DNA of 21,682 bases, taken from the NCBI GenBank assembly GCA_964411505.1, contig CAYPLH010000063.1, forward strand, positions 1 to 21,682, in the 5' to 3' direction. Made by a program: the position numbers and the translations under genes. This document shows, one piece after another, positions 7,604-16,184 of this stretch. Each line of letters begins with the position of its first letter. Within the stretch, counting starts at the first letter, position 1. Under the pieces are notes generated by a model. The model was given only the letters and a program-made list of their open reading frames with translations. It ran no database searches and was not told where the DNA came from. This stretch comes from CAYPLH01 sp964411505 (GTDB taxonomy: Bacteria; Bacillota; Clostridia; CAYPLH01; DUMO01).

Positions 7604-8872
7604 TTAAACTATTGCTATTTTAACTTTCTCTCCATTGGCCAACTGCCATTTATCACCGGATAGCTGCAATTTCCCAGGACTTTTAACTATTATTGTATTG
7701 CCGCTATAAATACCATCAACACTTTGGCAAACAGGCTTTAAATACAAATTGGGATTATTTAAGGCATTTCTGACATTCTTTTCGTTTTTAGTATAAAAAA
7801 CAAGTTTGCCGGTCGATGGGCTTTCATCTTCAACCGTGAGCTCATAAAAAGTTCCACCATCTGCAATAAGGCTTTTTTTGTCATCCCAGAAAAAACCTTG
7901 TGGATCTGGGCTCTGTAAATAGTAAATTTTATACTTTTTAACAGGCGGAGGGGGAGGTGCTAATGGCTTTTCGGTTTGAAAACTTTCAAACGTTCGATTG
8001 CCTTGATTTTGAACTTGATACTGTTGAACATGCTGATACAGATCGTCAAGATCTTTTTTGGTATCACTTAGCCGATTGCTAAAGCTGTTTTGCAAGTCGC
8101 TATTACGCTTGCGCCATTCCTCATCTTTGGCATCAAACTGTCTGGTGAAAGAACTTTTGAGCGTAAGAAGCTCCCCATTTAGTTGATCAAAACGGTTATT
8201 TATATTACGTCGAAAAACGAAAAACAAAAAGAATATACCACCAACACTAATAAATAATATCAACAAAAGGATGTTGAAGTATAGACTGCTTTTTGATGCA
8301 TTATCAGAATTATTAATTAAATTTTTATAATCAGCTATTGTAGAAGGCGGAGTTCTTTTTCGAGTAGCAATTTCAATATAAGCTTCTATTTCATCATTAA
8401 TACGCTTTTTAAACTTATTAAATTCTTTATTCAAACTATCTGACCCACTGGTAACTGCATCTCCTCTACTTTCCAATTTAATTAAGAGCAAACTATCATT
8501 TACGAACTTATATAAAGAAATTTTAGATTTAAGAAGCACATTAAATTCGTATAAGTAATCCAAAGATTCGTCAAAAATATATAGAGTATCTTTATTTTTA
8601 CTATAGTTATAATAAAGACTATCAACTTTTTCCAACGTTGTTATTTTTTTTTCAAGACTATCTTTTAATTTTCCCGAAAGACTATCTTTAAATTTACTAC
8701 CTATCTTCTCCAAAATATACAAATCTGCCTTTTGCCAAAAATCATAGTAGGCTATACTATCCTTTTTAGAAGCCTTATCATTTGTTTCCCGACAAAACAC
8801 ATTTAAGCTAAACAGCAACAAAATGATCAACGGGAATATCCACCTGCTCAATTTTATTAATTGATTTTTCAT
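7604..8872 (-). CDS. Membrane coiled-coil protein with C-terminal FFWDDKKS domain, 422 aa
   Basis: Visible layout: a signal sequence or first helix (12-27), an extracytoplasmic helical segment (about 30-195), a strong transmembrane helix (about 197-220, followed by RRN, so the C-terminus is cytoplasmic), a coiled coil (about 225-290), a proline linker (APPPPPVKK, 305-313), and a C-terminal domain (about 314-422) shared with the next gene product. This domain carries PDPQGFFWDDKKSL and NPNLYLKPVCQ. The ATG follows the stop codon of the actin-like gene by a single nucleotide, which indicates tight translational coupling. It is a good candidate for the membrane adaptor of the actin-like ATPase. 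The family is unknown to me. Confidence 0.88.
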   Translation of the reverse strand: MKNQLIKLSRWIFPLIILLLFSLNVFCRETNDKASKKDSIAYYDFWQKADLYILEKIGSKFKDSLSGKLKDSLEKKITTLEKVDSLYYNYSKNKDTLYIFDESLDYLYEFNVLLKSKISLYKFVNDSLLLIKLESRGDAVTSGSDSLNKEFNKFKKRINDEIEAYIEIATRKRTPPSTIADYKNLINNSDNASKSSLYFNILLLILFISVGGIFFLFFVFRRNINNRFDQLNGELLTLKSSFTRQFDAKDEEWRKRNSDLQNSFSNRLSDTKKDLDDLYQHVQQYQVQNQGNRTFESFQTEKPLAPPPPPVKKYKIYYLQSPDPQGFFWDDKKSLIADGGTFYELTVEDESPSTGKLVFYTKNEKNVRNALNNPNLYLKPVCQSVDGIYSGNTIIVKSPGKLQLSGDKWQLANGEKVKIAIV

Positions 8873-8873
8873 G

Positions 8874-11800
8874 TTAGTTTCCTTTAAATTTTTTCAATTC
8901 GTTTTCGTCGGCTATGATTTTCGAGAAATCATAGAGATAGGCTTTTACGGGTACGAAAAATAGGGTTTCGTTGAGGTACAGCACCTTCTCCACGTCCATT
9001 TTATAATTCACAATTGAGTCCAAAACATTTCTGATGTTGTTTTCATCTGTGAAATAAGTCAGCAGCTTTTCTGTGTTATAGCTTTTATCAACTCCCATAT
9101 TATTAGGCAAATCGCACTCAAACCATAGCTGTTCAAAGAAATAGCGAATAAAATTGCGGTAGTTGAGGCCTACTTTATCCAGGAGGTCAGACTCATCTCT
9201 TACCACTTTCAGGTTGTATTTTTTCTTTGTTTCATAGTCATTATTGTGTATCAGTGTTTCATCATCCCCTGCCGAGATATAATAATTGTCAATATCGCCT
9301 GTTGGATTGCTGATAATCTGATCGAGACCGATTATTCCACCAATTGCAGTAGATTCTTTTGGATTATCAAGGATATGAATTTTAACAGTGGGTGTTTCTT
9401 CTGCCTCAAAAACATGTTTAAAAATATAACTCACCATATTCGCCATGCCTTTGGCCCGGTTCATATCATTACTTTTGTTAGAAATTTCCAGCAGGCGTGC
9501 ACCATTTCCGCTTAAACCAATATGGCTGGGAATATGATCGGGTGCCTTGATTTTCAAAATTTGTGCACAATGAAAAAATACTGCTGCATTATGGAGTAAG
9601 AATAGCAAGCCAAAGTTTTTATCCAGCTTTACCAGCTCAGAAAAGCCATCAACGCCAAAAAAGAAGCTGACCAAATCTTCAGACCTTAATTCATTGCTAT
9701 TGAGGATATAGTTAAGAATAGACAGCTTATCATCCTCATTATTAGAGCTAAATCGTTTTTCCATTAGACGAGAGAAATGCATTGCAAAGCCGTTATCCTT
9801 TTTGGCAGAAACATGATCTCCGGAGTTATCGAAATTTAAGCCATTATCAAACAAATCGTTACCAGCAAACCTGAACGAACTTGTAAGGCTCGGTTTATTG
9901 TTGTCGAAGGCCAGAATATCAGTTGTGCCGCCACCTATATCAATACTCACAAAATATTTACCAGCTCCAAATCCTTTTTCATAACTATAAAATGGCGCCC
10001 AAGATTCTGTAATATTAAACAGTTTTTTTACATTTCTATTTTTTGTGAAATACTTGACATAGTACTCTTTCCATAAGTTCTCGAATGTAGCGGTTTGCTC
10101 CGTTGCCATACTCAATGGCTTAAACCACATAACGTTCGTTTGTGCTGGATTTAGTCCATTACTCAAAACATAATTCCGTCCCATTAGAACCAATTGCTCA
10201 ATAAAAGCCTTTAGTCTGTTTCTTGCAGCATTATTTCCCACATCACTGATGGCCCATTTGAGGTTTGAATGTGCGTTATCAAATCCACCTTCCCGCATCT
10301 TTTCCGTTCCAAAAGCAAAAGGAATATTTATGGTCGACAAAATATTTACATCATTAGCATTATTGGCGTCACAGTCGTTATCTTGGTTGATAATGGTGCG
10401 AACCGGGAAATTATATTCAGAGCCATTCCCAATAATTGAAGGCAAAAACTCATTGATTTGCAAAGGTCTGAACCTCATATCTAAACGCGAGTTAATATCG
10501 TATTGGTTTGATCCTTTAAACTCGTCCCTATCCAGGATAGGATTATGAAGCATGGTAAAGTGCAAATTTTTGCGCTGACTCAAGTTATTATAGGTTGACA
10601 ATTTATCGGCTCCACCCTTTAAGGAAGCGGCCACATAAGAATTACTCGTCCCGATATCGAAAGCTACCGATGATTTTGCATCAGACAAGGAATTTATTTC
10701 TGACATCAAAGGCACAATTGTTCCTTTAACTTCAACCCCTTCCGTAATCAAACTGACCGTGATAAAACTAAAGCTAATGTCTTTTAGCGGCTCATCAAGA
10801 TTTTTTGAGAGCTCAATATATTTTGAGTAAACTCCCATGCCTTCAGATTCGCGTGTTCTGTTAAATATATTTGTTGCAGAAATGTAGTCAATTTTATTTT
10901 GCTCAACATTTTCGCGATAAAACTCACAATCAATTTTTGAAGATTCATCGCCAAAAATTGCAATTTTATAAAGGTCGTTATAAATCGGGTCTTTTGTTTT
11001 GAAAAAAGGATAAATACCCAGGTAAAAAGTTCCTTTTATAATGGCACCATTGTTTTCATTATCTATATTAGAGGGATTTACATCATTATACGTTCTTTCA
11101 AACTTAATGTTTGCACCTTTCGTTGGTATTTTTAAACTAACGAAAATAGCACCTGATGCTAATTTTGTTATAGAGAGATTTTCTTTTAGGTCTTCAAGGG
11201 TAAAATACTGAAAATAAGACGGGTTAATTGGAAGGATGATATTTGAAGCTATTTTTTCGTTATTGCCCATCCAGAAGCATGACTTGTTTACATCATAAGG
11301 TAACTCAATTATATTCCTGGACAGAAAGTCATTTCTCAATACATACGGGTATTTAGCATGATCAAATCCGGGAAGCGTGCGCTCGGATACTATTCTTGGA
11401 TCATTATCAGGAATCACAATATACTCCTCCAGAGGTCTATCATAAAGGTAAACCCAATGTGAATTTTTGTGGCCATCATTAGACAGAGCTAAGGGTTTCA
11501 TTTGCAGTTTTTTGCGGGTATGAATACGATAATCACTTTTTTCGGCCTCGTCCGGAACAGTATTTTTCACGTTGCTTTTGCAACGAAATTGCACATTAGG
11601 AAGAATTTGGATTGCTGCTTGTTTGATATAAAGTATTGGCGATTTATTTATATCCTCGAAATGGTCTCCTGTATTTAACTCACCCACATACTTTTTCAGT
11701 TCAACATCTTCAATAAAATCCCTGTTGATCTTTACATAGGCGTATAATTCTTTAAAAGATTGTATTGCGCTATTATTAACTTCAAAAAACAAGTTCATAA

Positions 11801-12458
11801 AGCGCTGAAACTCCACATTCCTTCGGTATAAAGGTCTTGCAAATTTAAAAAGACTAATCCCTTCTATATTTTTTATATCCTGATTTATACCAGATGCAGC
11901 CGTGAAAAAACCAGTGAATGGAGAAGTACCCGCAAACACTTGATTGTTTAGTAAAAAAATATTAATGGAGGAAAAGGGATTAATTATTTGATTTTCTACA
12001 AAGCGATTATCCTTATTATAGTTTTGAATATATAGATCTAATACTTCACCAAAAATCTTTTTTCCTGATTTAGACGATTCGACTAATGGTTTAAGTTTTG
12101 AAGCAGTCCAGGAAACTAATTTAATATCAAGTTGCCCAGATTGCGCTAATATATCGTGAAAATAGAAGAGCTCATAAACATCTAAACAGTCAGATATTAA
12201 TTTATGAAAACTAGTATTACCGTCAAAGACTTTGCGTTGCTTACTCATAGCATACTGCTCATTAACATAACTAAAAGCAGAATTAAATAAATGTAGTCTA
12301 GCAAAAGGTGAAGGAATGGAGGTTACTGGAAGATCAACCTCTCCTAAATTATCCTTGATTTTAGCGATATTTTGAATTTGATAAGGGTTCGTTTCTCCAA
12401 CCTCCCAAAAGCAAGATTTTGCAGTTTGTCCAGATAATATACTTAGTTTTAGTGCCAT
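8874..12458 (-). CDS. Actin/Hsp70-fold ATPase with large N-terminal domain, 1194 aa
   Basis: The C-terminal half carries the hallmark motifs of the actin/Hsp70/FtsA superfamily: phosphate-1 VAFDIGTSNSYVA (598-610), phosphate-2 FVSIDIGGGTTDILAFD (836-852) and the adenosine motif HIGLSGNGARLLEI (979-992). ATP binding and hydrolysis are therefore well supported. Residues 1 to about 590 are a separate large region I do not recognise. It contains KSCFW twice (14-18 and 392-396), possibly marking an internal repeat. There is no signal peptide or membrane helix, so it is cytoplasmic. In overall size and layout it resembles the SrfB-type large actin-like proteins, but I cannot confirm that family. 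It sits 11 nt after the tubulin-like gene and 1 nt before a membrane coiled-coil gene. A cytoskeletal or chaperone-like motor role is inferred. Confidence 0.92.
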   Translation of the reverse strand: MALKLSILSGQTAKSCFWEVGETNPYQIQNIAKIKDNLGEVDLPVTSIPSPFARLHLFNSAFSYVNEQYAMSKQRKVFDGNTSFHKLISDCLDVYELFYFHDILAQSGQLDIKLVSWTASKLKPLVESSKSGKKIFGEVLDLYIQNYNKDNRFVENQIINPFSSINIFLLNNQVFAGTSPFTGFFTAASGINQDIKNIEGISLFKFARPLYRRNVEFQRFMNLFFEVNNSAIQSFKELYAYVKINRDFIEDVELKKYVGELNTGDHFEDINKSPILYIKQAAIQILPNVQFRCKSNVKNTVPDEAEKSDYRIHTRKKLQMKPLALSNDGHKNSHWVYLYDRPLEEYIVIPDNDPRIVSERTLPGFDHAKYPYVLRNDFLSRNIIELPYDVNKSCFWMGNNEKIASNIILPINPSYFQYFTLEDLKENLSITKLASGAIFVSLKIPTKGANIKFERTYNDVNPSNIDNENNGAIIKGTFYLGIYPFFKTKDPIYNDLYKIAIFGDESSKIDCEFYRENVEQNKIDYISATNIFNRTRESEGMGVYSKYIELSKNLDEPLKDISFSFITVSLITEGVEVKGTIVPLMSEINSLSDAKSSVAFDIGTSNSYVAASLKGGADKLSTYNNLSQRKNLHFTMLHNPILDRDEFKGSNQYDINSRLDMRFRPLQINEFLPSIIGNGSEYNFPVRTIINQDNDCDANNANDVNILSTINIPFAFGTEKMREGGFDNAHSNLKWAISDVGNNAARNRLKAFIEQLVLMGRNYVLSNGLNPAQTNVMWFKPLSMATEQTATFENLWKEYYVKYFTKNRNVKKLFNITESWAPFYSYEKGFGAGKYFVSIDIGGGTTDILAFDNNKPSLTSSFRFAGNDLFDNGLNFDNSGDHVSAKKDNGFAMHFSRLMEKRFSSNNEDDKLSILNYILNSNELRSEDLVSFFFGVDGFSELVKLDKNFGLLFLLHNAAVFFHCAQILKIKAPDHIPSHIGLSGNGARLLEISNKSNDMNRAKGMANMVSYIFKHVFEAEETPTVKIHILDNPKESTAIGGIIGLDQIISNPTGDIDNYYISAGDDETLIHNNDYETKKKYNLKVVRDESDLLDKVGLNYRNFIRYFFEQLWFECDLPNNMGVDKSYNTEKLLTYFTDENNIRNVLDSIVNYKMDVEKVLYLNETLFFVPVKAYLYDFSKIIADENELKKFKGN

Positions 12459-12469
12459 TTTAGATTTTT

Positions 12470-13993
12470 TTAAAAACGTTCTTTGATTATTTGATTAACG
12501 GTTCTGCTAAAGAGGTCAATAAATCTTAGTTCTGAAGATCCATTCATTGATTCCTGGCTGTTCACAGCAAGTGAACTTGCAATTTGATCAAACTTGATTA
12601 AGTCTTTTTTGAAAATTGAATTACTTTTTCGGGCTGGTATTTCATTGATTATTTCAAAAAGAGCTTCAGGTGTTAACTCTGGCGTAACCGGTTTTTCAAA
12701 TTCATCAACTGTATCGTAATTTACATTCTTAAACTTTAATCTAATTGGAACAAACCTCCTTCCATGCTTATTAAAAGCTAATTCAATCAGGTAGTTATAA
12801 TAATGCTTGTTGCAAAACATGGTGAGTGCACTAATAAAATCAGACTGTAAAAAATTCGTATTGATCTTCAACTCGTTACGCCAGGCCAGATTGCTGTTAT
12901 AGAATGAATTTTTTAAGAAATTGCTGATATAAACAGAAAAGAATGCAAAAGATGACAGTTGATTCTGGAAATATTTGTGTTCAGAAATTAAATTTCGAAA
13001 ATTAAAAGTTTCTAAATCTTTATCAATGCCAAATTCAAAGTAACGCGTAAATTTACTAAGATCGTTCACATCGTTTGCTTGTCTTTCGTAATTCATATAG
13101 TCAACCACCGACAAAGCAGCAGCTAACTCAATAAAATTTGATGGATTCTTTTGTTTCTCCCCACCATCGATATTTTCATAAGTACTTTTCTGCGTATCAC
13201 CTATGTAATATAAAGCATTGATTAAATTTCCAACATGTTGGTCATAATAGGTAAGAGCCGCTTTGGTTTTAGTAATGAACGTATCAGAATTCGTGAGGCT
13301 TTCACCAGATTGAAATTTAGTAACATCTACCTCGAAATAAGGTAGTACAGTCACCGCACCAATAAGCGCATTATTTATAAGGCCAATATTATTCATGTTT
13401 GATAGGTTACTTCGGAATAACTTCAGAAGCAATGGAAATCCTGCAGCTCCTGTTCCACCAAATATTGAGCTGACTATAAAAATGCGGTCTCCAGCATGAA
13501 AATCTAATGTAAAATCCTTAAAACCTTGTGAATCTATAACATGCTTTAAAACGATACTACCTATATTCGGATTGCCCATAAAACCTTTGTCAAGTTTCAT
13601 ATTCAACACCTCATTACTAAATAGCAGATCAATAAGCAGCTTTGTTTCACTATTTCCGGCGGCATTTAAGCCATTGTAATCAATCATTTCCATTAAGTTT
13701 CCAAAGCTCGTACCGCTAATGCTAATCTCTTTAGGTTTGGAAATTTTAGTACGAAAAAAGTGGTTGTTATATGAATCTTTCGATAAATCGCTATAACATG
13801 ACCTGTGTATGAGATCGTAATCATTATGAATTCGCCGATACTTTTCTAAATCTCCATTATTGATATCTGTGTCAATTATCATAGGTACAATTTCATCAAC
13901 GTTGATATGAACACCCGAAGCAAGTAGCATAGTTAAAGACTTTAAAACTCTTGTTCCCGTGCCTCCCACAGCAAATAAATATAACTTAGCCAT
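12470..13993 (-). CDS. Tubulin/FtsZ-like GTPase, 507 aa
   Basis: The N-terminus MAKLYLFAVGGTGTRVLKSL has the Rossmann-like strand and Gly loop (GGTGTR, 10-15). A second acidic strand follows (PMIIDTDINNGDLEKY, 37-52). The tubulin-signature-like glycine loop IFIVSSIFGGTGAAGFPLLL (171-190; compare GGGTG[S/T]G of FtsZ) is preceded by HAGDR. This matches the divergent bacterial tubulin-like group (Tubulin_2-like/FtsZl proteins), which are larger than FtsZ and not the division protein. The C-terminal half (about 230-507) is helical and divergent. It is predicted to be a cytoplasmic GTP-binding, possibly polymerising, protein. It lies 6 nt downstream of a small membrane-protein gene and 11 nt upstream of the actin-like ATPase gene, so the two cytoskeletal NTPases should be co-translated. 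Confidence 0.88.
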   Translation of the reverse strand: MAKLYLFAVGGTGTRVLKSLTMLLASGVHINVDEIVPMIIDTDINNGDLEKYRRIHNDYDLIHRSCYSDLSKDSYNNHFFRTKISKPKEISISGTSFGNLMEMIDYNGLNAAGNSETKLLIDLLFSNEVLNMKLDKGFMGNPNIGSIVLKHVIDSQGFKDFTLDFHAGDRIFIVSSIFGGTGAAGFPLLLKLFRSNLSNMNNIGLINNALIGAVTVLPYFEVDVTKFQSGESLTNSDTFITKTKAALTYYDQHVGNLINALYYIGDTQKSTYENIDGGEKQKNPSNFIELAAALSVVDYMNYERQANDVNDLSKFTRYFEFGIDKDLETFNFRNLISEHKYFQNQLSSFAFFSVYISNFLKNSFYNSNLAWRNELKINTNFLQSDFISALTMFCNKHYYNYLIELAFNKHGRRFVPIRLKFKNVNYDTVDEFEKPVTPELTPEALFEIINEIPARKSNSIFKKDLIKFDQIASSLAVNSQESMNGSSELRFIDLFSRTVNQIIKERF

Positions 13994-13999
13994 AACTGA

Positions 14000-14401
14000 T
14001 TATTTAAAAATATTAAAAGGAGTGAATTTAGAATGAGTACTAAAATTGTTTAAAATCAACGACAAAATAAAGTACGATATAAAGCCGTATGCTACAGCGT
14101 TAACAATTGAAAATATCCATATTTCAATATCAATATCTTCAAGTGAGGTATTTTCCTTTAGTTTAAAACCAATGACTGATATGGTAACAAGAAAAATTAA
14201 TACGGAGTTGATTAGTCCAAAAATTAACCAAACAGTATTTGACGAAAATGCATCAGTTGATTTTCCAATTATAAGATAATAAATTACTGTATTTAAAATA
14301 GAAAAAGCCAAGAAAATTATTGCTCCAACCATATAGCCATAGCTTAAGGTGAATAGATCAAAATCCTCGGGTTCAAACCAAAATTCGTAAATTAAATCCA
14401 T
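14000..14401 (-). CDS. Three-helix integral membrane protein, 133 aa (hypothetical)
   Basis: Three hydrophobic segments are visible at about 22-46, 56-79 and 94-118. The N-terminus is short and acidic (MDLIYEFWFEPEDFD), and the C-terminal tail is polar (NNFSTHSKFTPFNIFK). No family is recognised and there are no catalytic motifs. It sits between the vWA-like lipoprotein gene (5-nt gap) and the tubulin-like gene (6-nt gap). It may be an inner-membrane partner linking the lipoprotein to the cytoplasmic NTPases; this is inferred from position only. Confidence 0.75.
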   Translation of the reverse strand: MDLIYEFWFEPEDFDLFTLSYGYMVGAIIFLAFSILNTVIYYLIIGKSTDAFSSNTVWLIFGLINSVLIFLVTISVIGFKLKENTSLEDIDIEIWIFSIVNAVAYGFISYFILSLILNNFSTHSKFTPFNIFK

Positions 14402-14406
14402 AATGT

Positions 14407-15741
14407 TTATTTTTTATTTTTTTTTGAAAATATAATTTCTATTAAAACCTTATCATTACTATAAAAGCGATCTTTGAGTGCATCACTCAAAACACTGAAA
14501 AGAGGAGTTTTGCGTTCGAGCAGTTGATAATTGTGTATTCCTATATCTAAATCTGAATCAAAATTAGATTCCGAAACCCAATTGGACTGCTTAGCATGCA
14601 CAAATAGCGAAAAGTTTTCATCTGGAATATTATTGAAATTTAAAATATTAAAAATCAAAACATGGCTACTTATATTAAGCTCTTTGCTAAGGATGAGTCG
14701 GTCCTTAGGTTTCATTTTATACATGTACTCAGTTTTAAAATTTTCTTTCTTCAACCATTCCCACTGGATATTGTCCTTTAGGTAATCTTGTTTCAAAGAG
14801 GTACTGGAATTCAGATAATCGGCATTAATCCCAATTGGAAGATCAAGAAAATCATGGCCTATTGCGAAAGAAAACAGTTTTGATTTTTTGGGTTTGTATA
14901 TAATTATTTCATTATCAAGCTCCCTTATTGCAACAGACCCTTTTGAATATGATTTAATTAAGGACCATCTGTTGATTATATTTAAGTCGTCTGCATAAAT
15001 AATCGCATTCTCATATTTTTTAAAATACTTTGAGTCGATTAATTTCTTTATCTGTTGATAATTACCTATTACTAATAAATAAAACGGTCGTTTTTTTAAA
15101 ATGAGACTTTCTCCCAAAAAAGGTCTTTGCCAAGTTCTCATATTGTAATAATAATCAGCGTCAAAATCGCTAAAATATTGCAGTAATAAAACGGTTTTAT
15201 CAGTTTTGCAAAGCGATTCATAAATAGCAGTGCGCACGTCGCTTAGAATAGACAAGTTATCAACTTCCACGTTATCATATATAAAGTCGGAAATAACAAT
15301 ATTTACTGATTCACTCGTATCGCTGATTATTTTAGGTAAATAATCTTTCAAGTCGTTGCCTCCATAAAAAAGGGTTCTATCCTTAAGTTTCCCTATGAAC
15401 CTATTTGGTGATATTATTTCGATTTTATCATTTATAACATAGGTATTTAATTTATAGTTTTCGTTTTGCAAATCTATAATTAAGCCCGGCAATAGCGCTT
15501 TAAGCAAAAAGCTGCTATCAGCATAAGTTGCCCTATTAATATATCCTTTCATGCCTATCGAGGCATCTAAGTATAGATTAATATTTTTAAGACTATGTTG
15601 TTTATTCAAATCAACCCGATCTGCCGAATCATTTTGGTTTATCGAAATCGTAAATGTTTGCCTTTTACTACCACATTGTGAGATAGCAAGTATGATTATA
15701 AAAATAAACCCGATAAATAAGTAAACTTTTAAGTTTTTCAT
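14407..15741 (-). CDS. Probable lipoprotein with degenerate vWA-like domain, 444 aa
   Basis: The N-terminal hydrophobic segment (6-20) ends in ISQCGS with Cys23. Gln at -1 is a poor classical lipobox residue, but Bacteroidota lipoboxes are relaxed. Residues about 53-250 look like a von Willebrand A-type fold with a partly eroded metal site: INLYLDASIGMKGYI (D59-x-S61-x-G63, where D-x-S-x-S is usual), FYGGNDLKDYL (126-135, in place of the GGT loop) and VNIVISDFIYDN (146-157, in place of ISDG). Residues about 260-444 form an unassigned beta-rich region. It lies 10 nt after the first operon gene and 5 nt before the three-helix membrane protein gene. vWA proteins neighbour bacterial FtsZ-like families in other genomes, which fits. 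It may act as a binding or scaffold protein at the envelope. Confidence 0.8.
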   Translation of the reverse strand: MKNLKVYLFIGFIFIIILAISQCGSKRQTFTISINQNDSADRVDLNKQHSLKNINLYLDASIGMKGYINRATYADSSFLLKALLPGLIIDLQNENYKLNTYVINDKIEIISPNRFIGKLKDRTLFYGGNDLKDYLPKIISDTSESVNIVISDFIYDNVEVDNLSILSDVRTAIYESLCKTDKTVLLLQYFSDFDADYYYNMRTWQRPFLGESLILKKRPFYLLVIGNYQQIKKLIDSKYFKKYENAIIYADDLNIINRWSLIKSYSKGSVAIRELDNEIIIYKPKKSKLFSFAIGHDFLDLPIGINADYLNSSTSLKQDYLKDNIQWEWLKKENFKTEYMYKMKPKDRLILSKELNISSHVLIFNILNFNNIPDENFSLFVHAKQSNWVSESNFDSDLDIGIHNYQLLERKTPLFSVLSDALKDRFYSNDKVLIEIIFSKKNKK

Positions 15742-15751
15742 AATATAGTCA

Positions 15752-16063
15752 TCACAAAATATAAATCAACAATGAAACACCTAAAACAATGAAGCCAGCA
15801 ATAGTCCAGTTTTTTTGCACTCTTTTAAAGTGGCTTATGCTTTCCCATCTTTTATTTTTCCATGCCCACTCGTTTCCTTTAGCACCGCAAACGAAAATCA
15901 TTACAATGTTTACTATCGGGATTAAACAAAGAAGAGCTAAATATGAGCTATTACCAATACCCCAAATCCAGTTAAGAAAAAAAGCTCCCCAGTTCCAACC
16001 TCTAATTTCATAAGGAACCTCTGCAAATTTTCCGCTTCCTGAAGTGTTTTCAAATGTTTCCAT
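15752..16063 (-). CDS. Trp-rich small membrane protein, 103 aa; likely first operon gene
   Basis: After a polar N-terminus comes the motif IRGWNWGAFFLNWIWGIGN (residues 20-38), then a hydrophobic helix (about 40-60), GNEWAWKNKRW (63-73) and a second helix (about 84-103). This pattern matches a widespread small membrane protein family that some databases label 'ribonuclease G', a label with no visible basis here. The upstream ATG in another frame stops after seven codons, so the start at 16063 stands. It lies 121 nt after the caspase-like gene and 10 nt before the vWA-like lipoprotein gene, so it could open the operon. Function is unknown. Confidence 0.82.
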   Translation of the reverse strand: METFENTSGSGKFAEVPYEIRGWNWGAFFLNWIWGIGNSSYLALLCLIPIVNIVMIFVCGAKGNEWAWKNKRWESISHFKRVQKNWTIAGFIVLGVSLLIYIL

Positions 16064-16103
16064 CTTTTGTCATTTTTAATTTATAATTGTTTTTTCTACT
16101 ATT

Positions 16104-16111
16104 AAAATTTA
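16104..16111 (-). promoter_or_regulatory. Weak candidate -7 box for the large operon
   Basis: TAAATTTT on the minus strand matches seven of the eight positions of the Bacteroidota TAnnTTTG element and lies 40 nt before the first operon start. No convincing TTG element is found at the expected upstream spacing, so the operon may instead be read through from the caspase-like gene. Confidence 0.2.
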
Positions 16112-16184
16112 CATAAAGTTGTGAATCTGATACTTATATTTTTTACGAATCGATACGATCACTATATTTTATATTGACGACTCT

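Noticed and set aside
8874..12458. Naming the actin-like protein SrfB or DnaK
   Set aside because: Nucleotide motifs fit the superfamily, but the N-terminal half and lack of a DnaK substrate domain rule out DnaK, and SrfB identity cannot be shown without a profile search.
12470..13993. Calling the tubulin-like protein FtsZ
   Set aside because: Length, the divergent GGTGAAG loop and the operon context do not fit the division protein; no division genes are nearby.
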